Assembly: GCF_050948215.1 (NCBI RefSeq)
Contig: NC_135149.1
Span: forward strand, 8,847,001-8,911,000
Length of the DNA: 64,000 nt
Origin: Halictus rubicundus
Taxonomy: Eukaryota > Arthropoda > Insecta > Hymenoptera > Halictidae
Reading direction: 5' to 3'
The translations under genes were made by a program, and so were the position numbers. This document shows, one piece after another, positions 38,367 through 53,300 of the stretch. The notes beneath the pieces are model-generated. The model made no database searches and was not told the origin of the DNA. It saw only the letters and a program-made list of their open reading frames with translations. Positions within the stretch are counted from its first letter, which is position 1. Each line of letters opens with the position of its first letter.

Positions 38367-41300
38367 TCAATTGTGAAAACGTTTCGAGCTGCTGCGTTTC
38401 CGGAATATTCCCGCGAGTAGGTTCGCGATTTTCATCGAGTTGTTTATCGCCACCTCCTTCTCCAACGCCAGGATATTCGAAACGGCCCTGGAGAAGTCCT
38501 GGAGAGTCTGGATCTCCGTGATGTTCAAGGATTGCTGGTTACCGACTTTGACGGTGTCGTGTCTCGGCATCTCCCGAACGCTAAGTCCTCGCACCACGCA
38601 CAAATGCTTCAGGTTATCGTACTCTTTCGACAGCTCCGGGAATCTTATGATCATAGTGAACCTCAGAGTGTTTCCTACAGCGTAAGGTCTCGAGCTGAGG
38701 AACCCCAACTTCCGGTCCGTTCTGAACGCCAGCGCCTCATCGAGTATCACCATAATCTTCGCTAGCCTCACATAGGCTTTTCCTATCAGACCTGGTCTGT
38801 TATCTCCTGTTCGACAGATGATCCTCAAATGATCCTGCACGTTCACCCAGGCAGCTAGATCACCCGCCGAAGCTACATAAACACCTCTACCGTAAGGCCA
38901 ATGTCTGCCGTGTAATCGTTTCTCGTCGTGTAAATTGAAATCAGTAATTGGTAGCAATAATCCAGCGGCTGCTAATTGGGCTCTAATGGGGCTGGGTTGG
39001 TCTAGGATTTCGTTCAGAGTAAAATAGGTCCCTGGTTCGTCTTCGCTGCTACCTTCGGCCATGATCCCCGAGATGTCCGGACTCATTAGTTCAGACGTGA
39101 TCACGCGTTCTACATCCTCTAATTGATTCACAGTTAGAGTCAATGGGAAAGGGTAGTTTTCTAGGTTCCTGCAGCACTCTATTGTCACAGCCTGGATGTA
39201 CTTTGCCTGGACATCAAGATCATAGGTCTCTATCGAGGCTATGGTTGCATCGTCGATGTTGTCTATCGTCTCTATCCTATCGTCGTCCTCTGGCAGGAAG
39301 AATCTCGGCGGAGGATGATCGGGTAGTTCGCCGCTGGCTGTCACGCAGTGGATGTCTCTGATCAAAGGGTCGAAGAACTCCATGAAGACGGTGTAGCTCT
39401 CGTAGTCCGGCGCCACGACGGACAGGGCGTCGTTGTCTTCGAAGTTGGTGCTGACGGTAGAGTACGAGGTACTCACAATGCTGCTGCCGTTCGAGGTGCC
39501 ATGCCTCTTTAAAGCGGGCCAGATCACATCAAACAGGTTGTGGTCCATGCGAGTCACACGGTGCTTGATACGATCGAACACGGGCCGTTTCAGGCAACGG
39601 TTGATCAGTGTACCAGAATTCCCCGATGATTTCACACCAGGATAGTACTTGCTGCCTGCCAGCAATCGGAAACACCTCTCCAGGGTAGCTAGGGTCTCCG
39701 GCTCGGTTATGTCCCGGCGAGCTGACACCGTGTCGCCTCCGGGAACTGTTCGCCTCGAGCATCAGGACCACGGGATGTCCGGGAACGAGACGATCAGCGA
39801 AACGTGAAAGGCCGAGGATTCGTTAATCAGGAGGTTTCTGGGGCATTGGTGGTGATGATCGGGACTGATCAGGGTGGTCGAACGATTGATTACGGGGCAT
39901 GGAAGCCTAGTGACATTTTGGGTCTAATGGTGTCTTAGTTCCTGGCAGTGGGTGTAGCGTAGTCACTGTTTACGTAGTTACTGTTTACGGATTATTCTTT
40001 GATTGTTCTGCTTTAGAGTCATATTGGTATCTCTTAGGGCAGAAGCTGACTATAAACTGTTTCATTTTCTGGCAGTGGACAATGTCACTTTTGATCACTA
40101 GCCACTGACAATAGTTTGATAACTGATTGTCCAATGGAATACTTAAGTATTCCTGGGTGTATGTATTTCTGGAGTGTATTTTAGGTGAACACGTGTTTTC
40201 ATTGCAATGTTCCTGAATTAATTCAATCAAAATGATTCAATTTTATAAGCTGAAATTTTGTATATATGGTTATATATGCTTGAAGCAATAGCACAAATTT
40301 TTATATGACGTTCTATTAAAAATTGTTGAAGTTAACAATAAATGTGTGGGTCACGATTGTGTTCGTTCTAGTAATCTGAACGAGACAAACAACATGTCAC
40401 TTTATTTGTCTTGAATATGGCTCAATAAAAAATATTGACCAAATAATTGGACAAAGTGTCCTGGAAAAATAGTCATTTTAGAGACATTAAGAAAATTTGA
40501 GGTCCAAGTATAGCAGAAAATGTACTTTATATGTGTGCAAAGTTCCCAGTCAGTCGACCCAGTAGTTTCGTTAAAAAATTATGTATTTCCATAACATATC
40601 ACGATTATCTTCGTATTTAACGAGGAAGTTGTTTGGAAAGTGAAATAATTTGAAGAGGGTGTACACCAGGGATGAACATTTTTGTCTCAATTGTGACAGA
40701 ACCTTCCCTACCATAGCGCCCACTGTCCCCGTCCAGTAAGCGTCCTTACCGTAGAGCAACGAAGACACGAGACACCAGCGGACGCGACGAAAATGCGCGT
40801 TGCATGAAAGAGAGGTTGGTGGGAGAAGCAGGAGTTTGAGGGGCCCCTACCGTGGCCATCACTAATATACACTATCTTCAGAAAATATCTCATCGCTTCT
40901 TTGACAAGTAATAGATTGTTTAACTGATTAGTTTAAAATGACAGGAGACAACTTCGGCACTGTTGGCACAGATACGAAGATGAAAGTTATAAAAAGTCAT
41001 GAATATTCGAAGACGTCCACATAATACAGTCGATGAAAAGTGACCGAGATGAGACAATTCGATGGATTGGTAAAGTGGAAATGTCAGCTATACAATAATT
41101 CTATGTGTATGTGAATACGTCCTCGGTTCGCAAACTGCCAGTTCCGTCACCTTCGATGCAAGTGATGATATATTTCGTGTGCATCGATTCCCTAAAATTA
41201 TTTTCAAGTTGTGCGAAATTTCTGGAAACGACACCTTTAGCTCAAATTGTCACCAAACTCCTTTCAACATTTACTTTCGATGAAATGTGCTTTGGTGTAT

Positions 41301-44300
41301 GAAGAATTTGTGGATCTCAAGAAAAGACAAGGTTGCACAAACTCTTCACAATTTCTAAATGTTTAAAAAAAAATTTTCATACGCTCTGTTCGTATAATCG
41401 TTCGAAGAGTGAGCTATAATGTGATATTATTCCGTGACTGTGTGGTAAATGTCGCATCAGGATAAAAGTGAAGAAGCAACGTGATTGTACTAGAAATATA
41501 ATTTGAGTTTGAGTACATGGTTTGAAAAGAGAGTAATGCAGTGGTTGTTTCGATAGTGCTCTGAACGATCGTCGCACAGTTTTATCTGATGCGATCAATG
41601 GTGCACGCAGGTGTCACGTTTGAATGAAGTACCTTTGTCAGTCAACATTTCGTCGGCGAGACTCTCGTCCGCTCCAAAAGCACGGAGCAATGATTTATGC
41701 GAGAATTCTGATTGATCTTGCTTGTAATAGTCAGCCTTTTGCCCGAACTACGTAAGCACAAAGAATAAATTTGCAAACATTGTCACGGGGTACAACAATA
41801 TTTCCTGCTTAACCCTTTAAGGTTCTCAAACACACATATCAACGTTTAATACTTTACACTCTTTAAGTTTCTAGTGTAATTGTACTAAATAATTAAAACA
41901 TTTAAACTATAAAGAGGTTAAAACCACCATAAGGGTTACAAGTTCCCACCATAAATCTGATGATAGTTATTGTAATAATTTAAAAAAATCTACGTCATAA
42001 AATTAGGACTTGATGAAAGAAATTTAAACCTTAAAGGATTAAAATAAAGTCCCTTAAATATGGCGTTAATTAGTTTATTAATTTGAACAAATTGATGTTG
42101 TAATATTATAGCCTGATAAATAGGATAAAGTATGAGCTGTTAGAAACTGAGGGTGGTAAATTTTCAATTAAGAATTTGTCAATTTGCAATTTGGATGATT
42201 GAAATCGTTGCTTGATGGTGTCTTGTGTCACATATAGTCGAGTTTTCGAAATATTCTACTTACATTGTCTTGAATCTGAGGATTGGCACCTAAATGAAGC
42301 AGAAGGTTGTAGTAATGGCCGTTGTCTGCGAGCGTCGCCGCATAGTGTAAGGGTGTCCGGCCATCTAAATCGATCGCGTTTGTGGTTTCTGGAAACCTGC
42401 CTGCCAGATACCTAAAGGAAGCGTGAAACATTAATAGAATAAACGTGAATCGATGGAACTTGATCGGAACTTGTCAAGGTGACGTAACTCCCCTCCCCTC
42501 CCCTCCTCCTCCGCAACTTTTGCGCTTGTTAGCTCTATTAAAAGAAGCTAACAAAACTAACGGTGGCACAACAGTAATCATTGTGAACTCAACGTACATT
42601 AATTCTATTTTAACGATAATCGTCACTGTTCTGTTGTTGTTGTTATAATCTGTGACTATAAATAGTATTAGTTGGTTAGATTTCTTTTGAGAATTATTTT
42701 AAGAAAATCGAAGAAAATTCGGTCGTTGTTCTATGTTTCTGTCCATTGTAGCAGCATTTTAAATGAAGTGAAAAGCATTTTTTATAGGTGACATTTATAA
42801 TTTGATTTCGATACCTAATGACAGCGGTGTTTCCGAAAACGGTGGCAACGTGAAGCGGCGTGGAACCACGCGGAGACGAGCCATCCCTTGCAACTGCAAA
42901 CTTGCGACGATCCAACGCACTTTGTAGATCCCTGAGATTCCCTTCTCTTGCTGCCATGTGCACTGCGTGAATCTTCCCCTGGAAAGATTTCCAAAAAAAA
43001 AATATTAAAAAATCGAAAATATTAAATATTTATATCGAAAAATATTAAAGGATATTTGCATTACTTTTGGAATGAATTCGTACAGAATTGTTCTTCTGCA
43101 AAGTATATAAATAATTTGCGAATAACGTTACAGTTTAACGACATAGACTGACAGATAATCTATTTGAACTATTCATAATTAATTGCGCAGAATTTCATAA
43201 TATATGAACCGCGATAAACATTTCAAACGTAATAACATAATGTCCATAATTAATAATGTTCAGAGTTAATTTTACACAGGCTAAGTAATATTTTAATAAA
43301 AAGCAAAGGTTGTGGACTTGGAAACCAGCAAAACAAATATAACAACTTGACAACAACCGGTCGTCCCTGAATTACTCAGTACCGTTCGAATCAACCATTA
43401 TGATCTGTTAATCGCATAATTCCTTCAATCAAGTATTTCCATCAAGATTCAATTACGCATGAAATTCTCTTGTAAACATTTCCGCATACAGGGTGAACAA
43501 AACGTAACTTGATCATCTCGAATATATTCAAATCACTTGTTTCTGATGATAGAAAAATATTGATAGATTCAACGGTACAAATATTATGGGAAGTAAACAA
43601 ATTTTTTCTGTCTCATTCATGTCGACTTGCAGCATGATGACAAAAATATGCATCCCCATTTAAAGAAACAAAATTACCAACAAGAATAGCATAATAGCCA
43701 GTATGATTAAGAACCGCGAATAAGTTGACGCGACTTTTGAAAACCCAAGAAATAAAAAGTATTAACTTGAGAAACACAATTTCGAGAACAATTTTTTTGC
43801 CTCTTATAATACAGGATGGCCCAAGAATCACTGGTCCGTTTAAAATTCGAGTTTGTTCATAAAAGAATAAATGTGAATTTTTAAAAATGGAAAGAGTTCC
43901 ATTTTAAAATGGTCCAGTGACTTTTCGGTTACCCGAAACCAAACCAAACAAAGTTTTCCATTAACAGTCCTTCTATCACAAATGAAAACAAGTGAAACAT
44001 TTGAAACGATCAAGCTACCTTGTTCACTCGGTATGGCGCAATGCATGCTGATTAAAATGGCGCAAAAAATGAAAGCCGCAACGAGTCGTAACTATGCATA
44101 TATATCCACACAATCACCGTGTCGGTAAAAACAATAATTTGCCTCGATTTGAATGCTACAACGGATTGCAATGCTCGGTCAAAGTTAAAGAAAAAAAAAG
44201 AACAAAGATTTTTTCACGAGACGAATAACGCGTAATACCATGTAGGAAGGGACTCGATCGATGAATGCCTGGAGTTCAGGATTTCCGGAATGTCGTCCGA

Positions 44301-47300
44301 CGAGCCTTCTGCCTTCCCCGTTGAGAACCAACATTGCTAATTGCTCCATGTTGCCGTTTTCCAGCAGCTTCTCGATTTCCGGGTCCGCCGACATGCTCGC
44401 GTCGTTCAGCTCTGCCTCTGGCAGCTCCTCGTGTTCTCCAGCGATCACCTGCCAATCATGTACAGGTGGAAAACCGTGCGCACGTGCCGATCAATAATGA
44501 AAATACTAATCGCACGTGGGAATCTACTAAATCGATCGCTCGGTGTCGTCTTTCTGTCTCTACGTTGCGTGCCGATGCGTGCACACGATGATCGATCGTG
44601 TCACGTGACGGATCCAACGAGTTTCTCTAATCGGCTCGAGAGTCTCGTGCTCGACTTAACACTAAACCTACCATGGTCAAAATGACCGGGTTTCTATTTC
44701 ACAATTATTGAAATTATAACAACGTTTTCATTGGAAATTACTGAATTGACTTTTTTGTTTAAGCACATATTATAATGAAAATCGTATAAAGTTTAAGTAA
44801 ACTCAATTTTCTCCCTGTTATAAGACGATTCACTTTTATATGTTTTGTGCTTGGTAGGATTAGTGTTAAGCTGTCTAGCAATTGAATTTACTCTCTCGTC
44901 GACGACCACGCGCGAACGACGAAGTTATTGTACCTTTGTGCAAACGAATTTTCGTTTTCGCTGCAAAACGTTCCGCTGGCGCGCCGAGTGTAAACTGTTT
45001 CCGCAAACTTGTAGGTTGTTTGGCGAAAGAAGAAGTTGGTGAAAGAAAAATCGAAAAGAACGTAATAATGTTGAACGTGTGTAGTGACAAATAAATTGTT
45101 GCAGAGAGAAAAGTGAAAGAATAGCCTTTCTAAAATTCGAATGCGAATTCATGGGACTGTTCAAAAGTCACATAACAGAGGTCTTCTGTTCAGTCATTTA
45201 TTTATTGATATATTTGTGCGTCACAAAGAACATACTGCATAGATATTTGTTAAGTTCACAACGACAATCATCCTGACACTCTTGCTACCACTTTCAATCA
45301 CTCATCGGACTAGAATCGTTGGTTAGTTTGTTGAGTTTCCTACTACTTTCACAGTTTCGTTAAGAAGGAACAGCACGGTGAGAACCTTAGGAAATTATTT
45401 CTCGTATAGCAGCTCTAACAATTAATTAATTAATGATCAATGTGTAGAATCATGTTCTGTACATAGAACTAAACTGGTCGAATAAAAACTCATACGTGAA
45501 GAATACTTCACCTAGAAGCGAAATATTGTATATACTAAACATGCATCTACCAAATTAAAAATTATGATGTACAGCCAAGTCTGGATCGAACAAGCCTCGG
45601 GTCCGTGCGGTGTCATAGATCGTATAGGGCCGCGTAGACCGCGCTGAACGTAGAAAAGGGCAGCGCTCGTAAACACGGGCCGGGCTGCCGAAATCGCACT
45701 ACATACCGTCAATTAAACCACTGAATACGGTTCAAATTATATCGTGTTTAGTGTCATTTTAATCGGAAAAATGCCACAAGTAAGTTGACCAAAGTCCCAT
45801 AAAAAAATAATTAAAAATAAAGAAGTTTTGTAATTGGATTAGTAGTGGGACACAGCGATATATCCGACCCAGTATCGGATTACGCGACATGTTTACACTT
45901 TACACTGCTCGGCGACCTAGGCAGCTCGAGTTTCTCGGCCCCTTGTGGGGTATGTCCCCAGTGGAGGCGATAGGCGAACTGACTAAGATCGTGTAGCTCC
46001 GTTCGGCTTACAAGGGAACATATTCAGATGCGAAAATCCGATTTTGATGAAACTTATGGAGCTGCTACCTGCGCCACCTTCTTTAGCTACTGATAAAACA
46101 ATAAACGACACATAACCCAATGGTATTTTTAAAATACTATACACGTTTATACTAAATGCTTATATTTCGATGAAACAAGCCAGAATTCCTTCCTACGCAC
46201 GCCAGGTGCAAGACTATCTTCCATTATGTATAATTATTGTTAAATGGCAAAAAAAAGAAAATCCTGAAACATGTATCCCCTATTTTGGATCAAAGATCAC
46301 ACACCCAAGTTTACATTAAAATGAACTAACAATAAATAAAAGAAACTGCAAAAAAAAATCAAAATTTTAATATATTGTTTAAACAAAAAACTTTTGTTAA
46401 AATTTTCTTGCGCGACTACATTTCTCATTGAAAAACACACAATTTAAAAAAAAAATTCAAATTTTTTCGATCTCTGGTTTCCGAGATATCTCAAAAAATG
46501 TGGTTTTGAACCCCAACTTTGAGGGCTGTTTTCACCCCTTCAAAGTGGATGTCTGCCGATAAAAAAAAATACGTGTCAAATATTTTTCAAAGAACTAGAA
46601 GCTCCCATAAGTTTCATCAAAATCGGATTTTCGCATCTGAATATGTTCCCTTGTTAGATCAAGACATTACTGTATTGTCTATTAAAAATTTGTCGATGTC
46701 AAGAAACTAGATGTCGTAATTTAGCCTACTTTAAGTAACATTGTACAAATTCTACACATCTGTTCCAACGAAAAAATTTTGCAGTAGTGAGAATGGAGCG
46801 TCGAACAGTTTTGGAAGATTCATTATTGCTGTTGTGTTCCCTCTTAACTTACATACACCGACAACATAACGTACCTATTTGCTTCACAGTTCGCTTTTCC
46901 CTGTGTATTTATAAGTGTGCGTGCCAGCCGATTAGGTTCCTGAAACAGGACTTGTTTTAAGTGTTATGACGACTGTACCTGGTCTTCGTCGTTCGCTGGA
47001 TCATCGACGCCAGAATCACCGGTGCTCGGTTCGTTTCTCTCTTCTTGTTCCTTATTTTCGTCTTCTTGTTCGGCATCCTCTGGCTTCGCATCTGCATCGT
47101 CCACTTTGGTTTCTTCTTCTTCAGCCTCGGGCTCTGCATTTTCTTCTTCTTTCGCCTCTTCCGCTTCTTCAGCTGGTACACCTGTCACCACATCATCGTC
47201 CGAGGACTTTTCCTCTGCTTCCTCGTGATTCGCTGTTTCCTCTTCTGGTTGTTCTTCGTTGTTTTCTTCGGTCTCTGCCTCGTTTGTTTCTTCGGCTTCT

Positions 47301-50300
47301 TCTGCAGCCTCTGCGTTTTCTGCATCTTCCGTAGCCTCTGCATTTTCTGCGTCTTCCGTAGCCTCTGCATTTTCTGCGTCTTCCGTAGCCTCTGCATTTT
47401 CTGCGTCTTCTGTAGCCTCTGCATTTTCTGCGTTTTCTGGATTTTCGTTTTCCGCAGTTTCCTCTGCTTTTTCTGCATCTTCTTCGGCGTCAGCTTCTTC
47501 TGCCTTTCCGGAATCTTCCTCGTCTTTTTGCTCGCCTTCCGCTCGCTTTATCTGTCCCAAAATGATTCATTAATTTAGTATTACGAAAGAGATTCCATTT
47601 TGCGTGACTTTCAACGATATCCGTTATTCTACAAAGATAGTATATTTGGTTGAATAAAAATGTTCAAGTAGAAGGCTATATGAAGTCAGAAGACTGCGGA
47701 CTTTATGCATTTATGCCAAAAATGAATAGGTGCAATTTAAAACGGCGAAAAGGTTGGAATGATTTCAAAATGCCAATCTACTGTTTTCAGCTTGTTAAAA
47801 TTATAAAATTATTAAATTATTAAATTATTAAAGTAAGAATAAATCCGGTAGTGATCACATAATAAGTAGAAGAAAGATTTCATTTTCAATAAATGAAAAC
47901 TTCATGTCTCATTCAAAATGAAGATTTCATTCCCAATAAATAATAATTTCAAATGATAATTTCAGCATTTTATCAAGCTACAGGAGAGGCTTAATTTTTT
48001 CTTAAAAAAGAGAATGTTTAATATAACTAATTTGACAATACCTGTTCCATAGATCTACTGTATTTCTTCGAGGCAGAATCAGCGCTGCCAAAAGCACTGT
48101 CAATGTCTGCACTAACTGCTTTTTTCATTCCTCTAGGAACCTCGGCTTCCAAAATCCTCCAATCCCAGTATTTAGGGTACGTAACCCCGGAAACACGAGG
48201 CGCTTCCGGTATAACTGTTAAGAGCCCCTGATCTATATCTGAAGGTCGGTTCTTATAGAAAGCTGCAGCCTTTGATCTCTGGTCAAAAAATTATATTGAT
48301 CAATAAAATCCCATAATCGACTGAGCAGGTGTCAAAAATAGAAATACTAAAATTAGGAACACCAAATAAATAATACTGGAGTATATACAACATTTTTCAA
48401 ACAGCATATTGTGTTAAAAATTAAATATATCGAAAGCTCATCCAATTTTTATCTATTTCAATTGTCTACATTTTAGGTTATTAATATTTTTGAATATATC
48501 TAAATTAAAAAATTTAAATTTAATTATTGTTAGCATTAATTGCTTACATTGTCTAATTTGCTTTCATCAGCCCCATATTCTGTTAACAAATTGTACAATT
48601 CGTCGTCTTTTACCGAAGCTGCATAATGCAATGCTGTCTTGCCATCGTTATCCTGCGCTTCCACGACCGAAGGATATGTCGACAGGATTTCTCGCGTCAT
48701 TTCTGTAAAGCCCAATCCAGCAGCCTGTTGTATCGATAACAGTTTGTTAATTCATATTCAATTAACAATAATCTAAAAGAACGTAATTTTTAACGTCGTA
48801 AATTTTAGATTACCACCTTATGTAGGACATTTAAACCATTAGAATCCTTACTACAAAGGACAATGGGCGAAGTAGAGTCTATTTTCTTCCTGAGTTCCTC
48901 TAAATCGTTATTCACTGCTGCTGTGTGAATTTCTTTTACTGTGCCCTATACAATACAGAAATTATTTTATTTGTTGAGGTTTGTCGTGGAGAGTGATAAG
49001 TGTTGCAAATATTCAAATAATAATCTAGTTATTATTAAAGTGCTGATTTCTAAACATTTCTAGCACACGGGTGGAATACCAAGAAATTTGTATATTAACC
49101 AAAACTATCGACATTTTCCACTTATTTTTACTACAAAAAGTCTTTTAATGATTAGAGGCACTTTTTCTTTATTCTTTTTTTCATGTAACAAACTGCAAAT
49201 GTGAATAGACATTTTTTAAATTTATGTAGAGTTTGATATTGGAATATTAAAACACAGTGATTTCTCTATATATGTCGCCAAGACTTGGATGATAAACGTC
49301 GCGGAATTATCCCCACTACCGCAGTGTATACCCCGTGAAGGGTCACGAAGCTCGAGAGGCTTCGGACGCCGAGGAGTATAAACATAACACGGCTCGGGTA
49401 TGTCTCCTGGACGATATACGACGCTGCGCTGGCAAGATCAGTATTTTTGACATATATCGAGAATTCACTGTGGTCTTATTTAAAATGTGATAGGTATTAG
49501 AATATTAAGATAATCTTAGCTAATCTTATATGCAGTTTGATGTTAAAAAATTAAGACGGTCTTGAGGGAGTGATATAAAATTTAGAGGAGAGTACAAACC
49601 ATGATGAAGGGCACAGCTTCTAAAAATCTTTTTACGCGTGGGTTGTTGCTGGTCTCCCTGCGCAATTTGTTTCCATGTCCTTCCCATAAAACCTGCTGTA
49701 GTTTGCCGATATCTCTGTTGTGGATCCATATTCTAATATTAGAAGGCTTTACGTCCAGGGCTGCAAAAGAAACATTTTCCTTCGAATTAATAGCTACTCA
49801 CACGATTCTACATGTATCAGGGTGCGTGTCGATTTGAAAGTGACTCGCGACAGTTTTACTCTCAAATAGACACGCACCCTTAATGTCTTCGAAAACCAAT
49901 AAGTAGGTTAAAACAAAAATTTTGCGAAGAAAAATACGTGTACGCAATTTCTTCTAGGCATTCATTATGTGGATAATGCTTAATGTCATTTGACAAAATA
50001 TTTTTGAAGTTCCATACAATTAAAATATTTTTTTCCTTAGAAATTATATAAAAATCCAAGACAATGAAAAATATTTTAGTGTTCTTCCTGTGTCAGTATC
50101 GTTTTAATAAGAATTGGAAGACCGAAAGTATGACGAAGCACAAAGTCATTACGATTTAACCGAATCAGACGTCTACATAATTCCACTCATAAATTAAGTA
50201 TAACGATGTGGCCTCCATTTCTTGCGGTATGATTGGTCCTGTTAAGAATTTACCAGCGGCTGGATTTGCAACCGTACATCGCGTGTTAAAGCAATGCAAT

Positions 50301-53300
50301 AAATATTTTAGATACTCGGAGGAATCCTTCCAGCAATAAACATCGATTTTATACTGAATACTCCTATTGTTCCAGGGTTGGCAGAACGAAAACATATCGA
50401 ACGGTTTGGAACATGGAATTTTTCAAAATCATTTCACCAGGAAGAACAATTCAAAATCATGCAGTGCATAGAAACTCTCCAAAGAAATAATTCGGTAATT
50501 TGAATTTTTTATCTGAATTTCTACACTATTTCTTGACTCATTGAAGTACTACTATTATCAGACTTGTATATTCAGATTTTATATATGTAATAAATTTTTT
50601 CAACAATTCTTGAGCAGGAAATTGTCACACAATAACAATTATTACACACAAAACATCTTCCAAGAAGTGAAATTTTTGAACAAATGAATACTTCTGTCAT
50701 TTCATAATATCTTTTGACTCAAAAAGATTAAGACATGGCGTTACAAGCATACCTCATGAAATGTTACAATTTTTCATTCAGTAATTGTTTCTAAAAAAAA
50801 AAGGTCGGTAAGCTTACTTATTTTCATACGCTTCAGGGTGGATTTCTTTCTCAAGAACATCGTCATTCCTGTTTAATCGAATATCAATCAAAAGAGATTG
50901 ACGTGATCCGATTTCACAACGACATTCATTGTAGGAAGTTCGCGTTCGATCACATTGTCACAGCGAGGCTCGCTGACGAATTATTTACCGTAGGAAATAT
51001 GCAGATATCGCACAAACAAATTGCTGGTTTCGAGTCCTGGGGAATGTGAGAGTCGGAGCGAGTAACGTTTTATTTATTGCGCGGTGGATTGCGTGATCGA
51101 CGGTGGATTAATAAATATTTTAGAAGCAGGCTGGGTGCACGGACCTCGTCACATCACTGACACGTTTCGAACCGGTGCGGCGTTTACATCGTCGTGCTTT
51201 CTTGGTAAATAGATCAATCAATGTAGGCGGAAATGCCGGTGTGCATTATAGGCGGCGAACGCCGGCTTCGTGCGCCACGTGAAACGTCGCGCCGGCCGCT
51301 TATGACAATTTCATGCCGCTTCGAGGTCTGTCAATTTAACGAAACTCCCAACTTTCAATAATTCGATGGCCGCTCATGCGACTCAATGACGGCACACTTT
51401 GCATCCTGTTGCCTGCTATTCCATGTCGAGCGTATTCAGAAAGAGAGGAATCACGTTGGTCATTTCGTTAATCAACATTGGCCTAACTGGAAATTATGTC
51501 GTTCATGTATTTAATGAAAGACTTTTAAAGAATGTCTGTCTATTTTTAAATCGTTCTTTTAGATTTTTATGTAAAGAATTAACTCCTGCATAAAATAATC
51601 ATTACAAAAATGATTACGAGACATAATCTTTAAAATTGAAAAGTGACCAACTTCTTTAAAATATGATTACAAAATTTAGGAAACAGAAAAACAAATAGGG
51701 CGAGGGACCCAGTTACTGTGGATGTGCCAATTACTGTGCCTATATTAATTATACTTATTTTTAAAGCATAATGAATATCAAGGAAGAGATATAAAGAAAT
51801 TCAATACCTCTTGTTTAATGTTCATTATGCTTTTAGAATAAGTATAATTAATGTAGTGTTGTAAACAAACACGTTACTACTGAATACCTTCAGTTTTCAA
51901 ACTAACACCCCATAAATTACATAATGTTGGCGTAAGTGAAAATTACAATAGATACTTAGTTTAACATATCGTTAAATCCACAAATACTTAAGGAACAGAA
52001 GTGTCTGCATCAGGCATCAATAAAACAATAAATCTGTTTTTGTTACAATCGAAGGCGTAGATTCAAAGAAGAATATTTCGCAACCATAAAGACACGTAGT
52101 ACAACCATCATTGATTTACCACGTGAACTTGTCTACAGTTTCGCTGTTATTCGCAATTTTCCTCGAATGACTAAGCATTCACCTTTAAATTGTAAACTGC
52201 GGAATGCTATAAGAGTGCAGGTAGATCATGCAAGAAAACGCAAATGTTTATGACCAACAGAACGTTCCAATTTTCGTTGGAGAATTGCGATATTCTTCTT
52301 TGACCGTATAGATCGTGCCATTTCTGCGACGATGATCGCAAAGCAATAATCGTTTCCGATAATTTTCCTCAATTTCCTTGTACGAGGAAGGAGCCTAAAC
52401 ATGGAAGTGTTAAATCAACATTGAAGCTAGAGACACGCGACAGTGGAGATGATTTTGCACGATTTGTTTATCACTTAATCTACTCATCGTAAATCGTGCG
52501 AGTGTCTTGATGAAATCAGTAATTTGTCTACTACTTTTTAACTGTTTGTGGGCGAAGGAAACATTCCTAAAAATCCGATATAGGGACCCAATTACTTTTG
52601 GGGTGCCAATTACTGTGCCTATATTAATTATACTTATTTTTAGAGCATAATCCCTTTTTTAATATTCATTATGCTTTAAAAATAAGTATAATTAATACAG
52701 GCACAGTAATTTGGTCCCTTACCCTATATTTTCGTATTTTAAAAGTTGTATACAATATCTAGAAAATTAAGAACCATTTTTACAGTGTATAAAATTGTTA
52801 AATATGTCTTACAAAAATTTTATTAGTTTAATTGCACCCTTTAGTGCATTTAGGAAAGATGCCATTTTTACAGTGTACAGTATTTATTAATTTTTTTTTA
52901 TAAAAATTTGATTAGAGTAATTGCATTCCTCAGTACACGAAGGACGCTAAGAAAGTACGTTTATTAAAGTTTCTTGCGAGTATTATTAAAGCTAAGCAAA
53001 GTATAAGCGTAATTGGGAAACTTGTTCAAACTGACAAACACAATGATTCCTGCTACGTCGTTCCATAGTTGAAAGGAGTTCGGACAATTATAGTTTCCGA
53101 ATGTTCCTTTATAATTTCTGAGTTGATCGGCCGTCACATGACATCTTATCGATCCCCGGCAGTTTTCCTTGCCTTACGAACTTAAGTTCTTATTGATTTC
53201 GAGCGGTTATTACAGGTGGAATCCGTAGGGTATAAGTCAAGGAATCTACATCCCTGCGAGGTGGGGAATGAACGAAACGCAACGTTCTGCAAGGTTGCCG

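Noticed and set aside
38367..39771. Stand-alone arginine kinase gene or processed pseudogene
   Set aside because: The open frame has no ATG near its start. It begins at an acceptor that fits the phase of the upstream ankyrin exon, and it has no stops over 451 codons, which argues against both a separate intronless gene and a decayed copy.
46966..47578. Long plus-strand open frames rich in Cys/Phe or Ser/Ala
   Set aside because: They are antisense shadows of the acidic-repeat exon of the minus-strand ankyrin gene, and repetition keeps all frames open. No plus-strand splice or start context supports them.
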